From NCBI GenBank assembly GCA_964529795.1, contig CAZGXM010000001.1, positions 1 to 64,000 of the forward strand: 64,000 nt of DNA, given 5' to 3'. The notes under the pieces are model-generated. The model ran no database searches, was not told the origin of the DNA, and saw nothing but the letters and a program-made list of their open reading frames with translations. Shown piece after piece: positions 62,219-64,000 of the stretch; position 1 is the stretch's first letter, and each line of letters begins with the position of its first letter. Source of the DNA: CAZGXM01 sp964529795 (GTDB lineage Bacteria > Bacillota > JADQBR01). The position numbers and the translations under genes are program-made.

Positions 62219-62887
62219 ATGTCAGACAATACTGTCGTTGAGCAGAAAAAGTCTAATGCAGGGCGGGTCAACCCGTTTCTGGCTTATACTGTAATCATTG
62301 CTTCCACCGTGCTGATATTTTTCGTCGGCCTGCTGATCGGCAAGGCCTTTTTCTGGGAAAATTACGACAAGCGTGCTTTAAACGAAAAGGCCCTGGAAAT
62401 AGCCTTGAAGAAGGTACAGCAGGACCCCAAAAATCCCGACAACCTGGTGGACCTGGGCTGGGCATACCTGCAGAACGGGGAATATAACAGGGCGGTCGCT
62501 GAAATCAAAAAAGCCATCAACCTTGACAGCCAGCACTTCAAGGCATATTTCAACCTGGGGTTGGCGTACATGCAGGTGGAAAAATGGGAACTGGCGGTGG
62601 ACGCTTTTGAACGCTGTATTGCCATTCAGCCGAACGCCTATGCTCCCTATTTAAATATCGGTATCATTTATAACCAGACCGGCGAGTATCAAAAAGCCAT
62701 TGACAAATTGAAAAAGGCTTACGAGCTGAACCGCGGGCAGGTGGAAATTGTCTACAACCTGGGGCTGGCATACGAAAAAATGGGCAACATTGAAGAAGCC
62801 ATCCGCCAGTATGACGGTGCCCTGACCTTTACACCTGATTACAAACCGGCACTGGAAGGTTTGAAACGTCTGCGGGGCGGCAAGTAA
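62219..62887 (+). CDS. Membrane-anchored TPR protein, module 4
   Basis: A 222-residue paralogue of the TPR proteins at 20372 and 23254. A helix (about 20-42) ends in GLLIGKAFFWENYD. TPRs follow: LGWAYLQNGEYNRAVAEIKK, FNLGLAYMQVEKWELAVDAF, LNIGIIYNQTGEYQKAIDKL and YNLGLAYEKMGNIEEAIRQY. AAGAGGAGGAGAATCC precedes ATG 62219. It is followed 26 bases later by an NHL gene, the same spacing as in module 2. No cytochrome follows before the terminator at 63946. Confidence 0.85.
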   Translation: MSDNTVVEQKKSNAGRVNPFLAYTVIIASTVLIFFVGLLIGKAFFWENYDKRALNEKALEIALKKVQQDPKNPDNLVDLGWAYLQNGEYNRAVAEIKKAINLDSQHFKAYFNLGLAYMQVEKWELAVDAFERCIAIQPNAYAPYLNIGIIYNQTGEYQKAIDKLKKAYELNRGQVEIVYNLGLAYEKMGNIEEAIRQYDGALTFTPDYKPALEGLKRLRGGK

Positions 62888-62913
62888 ATCTTGGGAAAGA
62901 AGGGTGAGAGACT

Positions 62914-63933
62914 TTGAGCCAAGCAACTACGCAAGTGGAAAAAAGAAGGCCTTTTCAGGATTTTGACTGGCAGAAGATAAAGAGAATTATCCTGGTAATA
63001 TTTTTGCTGCAGGCGATTCTGTTTGCATACCTTTACCTGATTAACAGGAACCCTATGGGGATTTTCGGGAATACAGACTTTGCACTTGGCCCGGTACGGG
63101 AACCGCGTTTCCTCTTCGCCATTTACGGACCCAGTGAGGGGGAAGGTTTAATCAAACCCATGGACGTCACCGTATCCGGCAAGCGCATCTTTGTTTCCGA
63201 TACCGGCAACCAGCGGGTACAGGTATTTGATTATAACGGCAATCACCTGTTTAACTTCGGGAAAAACGGAGAAGGCAAGGGAGAATTCAAGTTTCCCTAC
63301 GGCATTGCCGCCGACGGCAACGGCAGAGTCTACGTGGCAGACCTTTATAACGGTAATATTTCCGTGTTCAGCGAAAACGGCCAGTTTATCAGTTATTTCA
63401 GTAACAGCGTGGAAATCAAAAGCCCTGCCGGTCTCTATATAGACGGCAGCAGGATGTATGTAACCGACGTTGCCCTGAACAAGGTCAAGGTATTTGACCT
63501 GGAAGGAAATAAGATTTTGGAATTTGGTAAAAAAGGTACTGATAAAGGTGAATTCCAATCTCCCAACGCCGTCTGGGTCGGTAAAAACCGGGTTTACGTC
63601 TCCGACACCGGTAACGACCGGGTACAGATGTTCAACAAACTGGGCAACTACCTGGGCACCGTGCTGGACACTGACGAAAAAGGCGGCGGGCTGTTTGTCA
63701 ACCCGCGGGGCGTGGCGGTGGACGGCCGGGGGACCCTTTATGTAGTTAACAACCTCACGCACGAAATTTTTGGTTTTAAAACTGACGGCAGTGAAAAGTT
63801 ATTTACCTTCGGCAGCATGGGCAGCGATGCCGGGCAGTTCTTCCTGCCCAACGGCATGTTCATCGATAACCAGGGCCGGGTCTATGTGACCGATACCATC
63901 AACCAGCGGGTAAATGTATTTAGTAATATTTAA
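62914..63933 (+). CDS. Membrane-anchored NHL beta-propeller protein, module 4
   Basis: A 339-residue protein with one N-terminal helix (about 25-45) and about six NHL blades: KPMDVTVSGKRIFVSDTGN, FPYGIAADGNGRVYVADLYN, SPNAVWVGKNRVYVSDTGN, NPRGVAVDGRGTLYVVNN and LPNGMFIDNQGRVYVTDT. It is closest to the 23928 protein, sharing FAIYGP before the first blade. TTG 62914 follows GAAGGGTGAGAGACT. A terminator follows its stop, so this pair is a stand-alone TPR-NHL unit. Confidence 0.85.
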   Translation: MSQATTQVEKRRPFQDFDWQKIKRIILVIFLLQAILFAYLYLINRNPMGIFGNTDFALGPVREPRFLFAIYGPSEGEGLIKPMDVTVSGKRIFVSDTGNQRVQVFDYNGNHLFNFGKNGEGKGEFKFPYGIAADGNGRVYVADLYNGNISVFSENGQFISYFSNSVEIKSPAGLYIDGSRMYVTDVALNKVKVFDLEGNKILEFGKKGTDKGEFQSPNAVWVGKNRVYVSDTGNDRVQMFNKLGNYLGTVLDTDEKGGGLFVNPRGVAVDGRGTLYVVNNLTHEIFGFKTDGSEKLFTFGSMGSDAGQFFLPNGMFIDNQGRVYVTDTINQRVNVFSNI

Positions 63934-63945
63934 CAAAATGACACA

Positions 63946-63980
63946 AAGCCGGGGCGTCAATTTGCTCCGGTTATTTTTTT
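63946..63980 (+). terminator. Rho-independent terminator at the end of the window
   Basis: AAGCCGGGGC (63946-63955) pairs, with G-U and single-base imperfections, with GCTCCGGTT (63964-63972), then ATTTTTTT. Confidence 0.8.
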
Positions 63981-64000
63981 GTTCATAAAAAATTTACATT

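Noticed and set aside
1..64000. CRISPR arrays, insertion-sequence transposases, prophage genes and rRNA
   Set aside because: I looked for regularly spaced direct repeats, transposase or integrase motifs and rRNA segments and saw none. The only large repeat is the tandem cytochrome pair.

Overview
The window looks like the chromosome of an anaerobic, spore-forming Gram-positive bacterium of the Peptococcaceae type, most like Thermincola or Desulfotomaculum relatives (inference from gene content; no search was run). The reasons are a Bacillus-type PhoPR/pst locus with a Gram-positive PHO box, TTG and GTG starts behind strong purine-rich ribosome sites, lipoproteins, a B. subtilis-like succinate dehydrogenase/fumarate reductase, a system II (ResBC) cytochrome c maturation pair, siroheme-route haem genes, and an extreme density of multihaem c-type cytochromes. 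I count 104 CXXCH motifs in nine proteins.

Layout. 1-4 kb: a wall-type hypothetical protein, an orphan sporulation-style histidine kinase and two small proteins. 4-11 kb: phoPR, then pstSCAB-phoU behind four TTAACA-like repeats with an exact 11-bp period. 11-15.7 kb: sdhCAB and a long-chain polyprenyl diphosphate synthase, both part of menaquinone electron flow. 15.8-20 kb: two NapC/NirT-like multihaem proteins (10 and 12 haems) and a convergent 11-haem secreted cytochrome. 20.4-35.6 kb: a long same-strand cluster built from repeated modules, TPR membrane protein + NHL beta-propeller + multihaem cytochrome, followed by a 997-residue Fn3/Ig-like surface protein and two nearly identical tandem 15-haem Fn3-cytochromes. 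35.8-38 kb: resB and resC. 38-47.4 kb: a B12-dependent radical SAM gene, then sirC, hemA, hemC, cobA-hemD, hemB, an Ahb/NirJ-type radical SAM gene and hemL. 47.5-56 kb: a 17-haem membrane-anchored cytochrome, azlCD, an FtsA-like ATPase with a VNG-rich tail, two lipoproteins and a 12-haem cytochrome related to the 11-haem one. 56-62 kb: three tRNAs, a ClC channel, degV, a phasin-like coiled coil and an AarF/UbiB kinase. 62.2-64 kb: another TPR + NHL pair.

How it works together (inference). Quinol from the menaquinone pool would be oxidised by the NapC-like anchors. Electrons would pass through membrane and wall multihaem proteins to secreted Fn3 cytochromes at the surface. The haem genes supply the cofactor and ResBC attaches it outside the membrane. 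The repeated TPR/NHL membrane proteins are the least explained part. They always sit next to each other and mostly next to a cytochrome, and may be assembly or scaffold factors for the conduit.

Smaller points are two copies of a ~105-bp palindromic MITE/REP-like element, a possible small RNA between phoU and sdhC, a recurring GCAGGAA intergenic motif, and two short cysteine-rich genes at 3775-3930 and 56142-56267.
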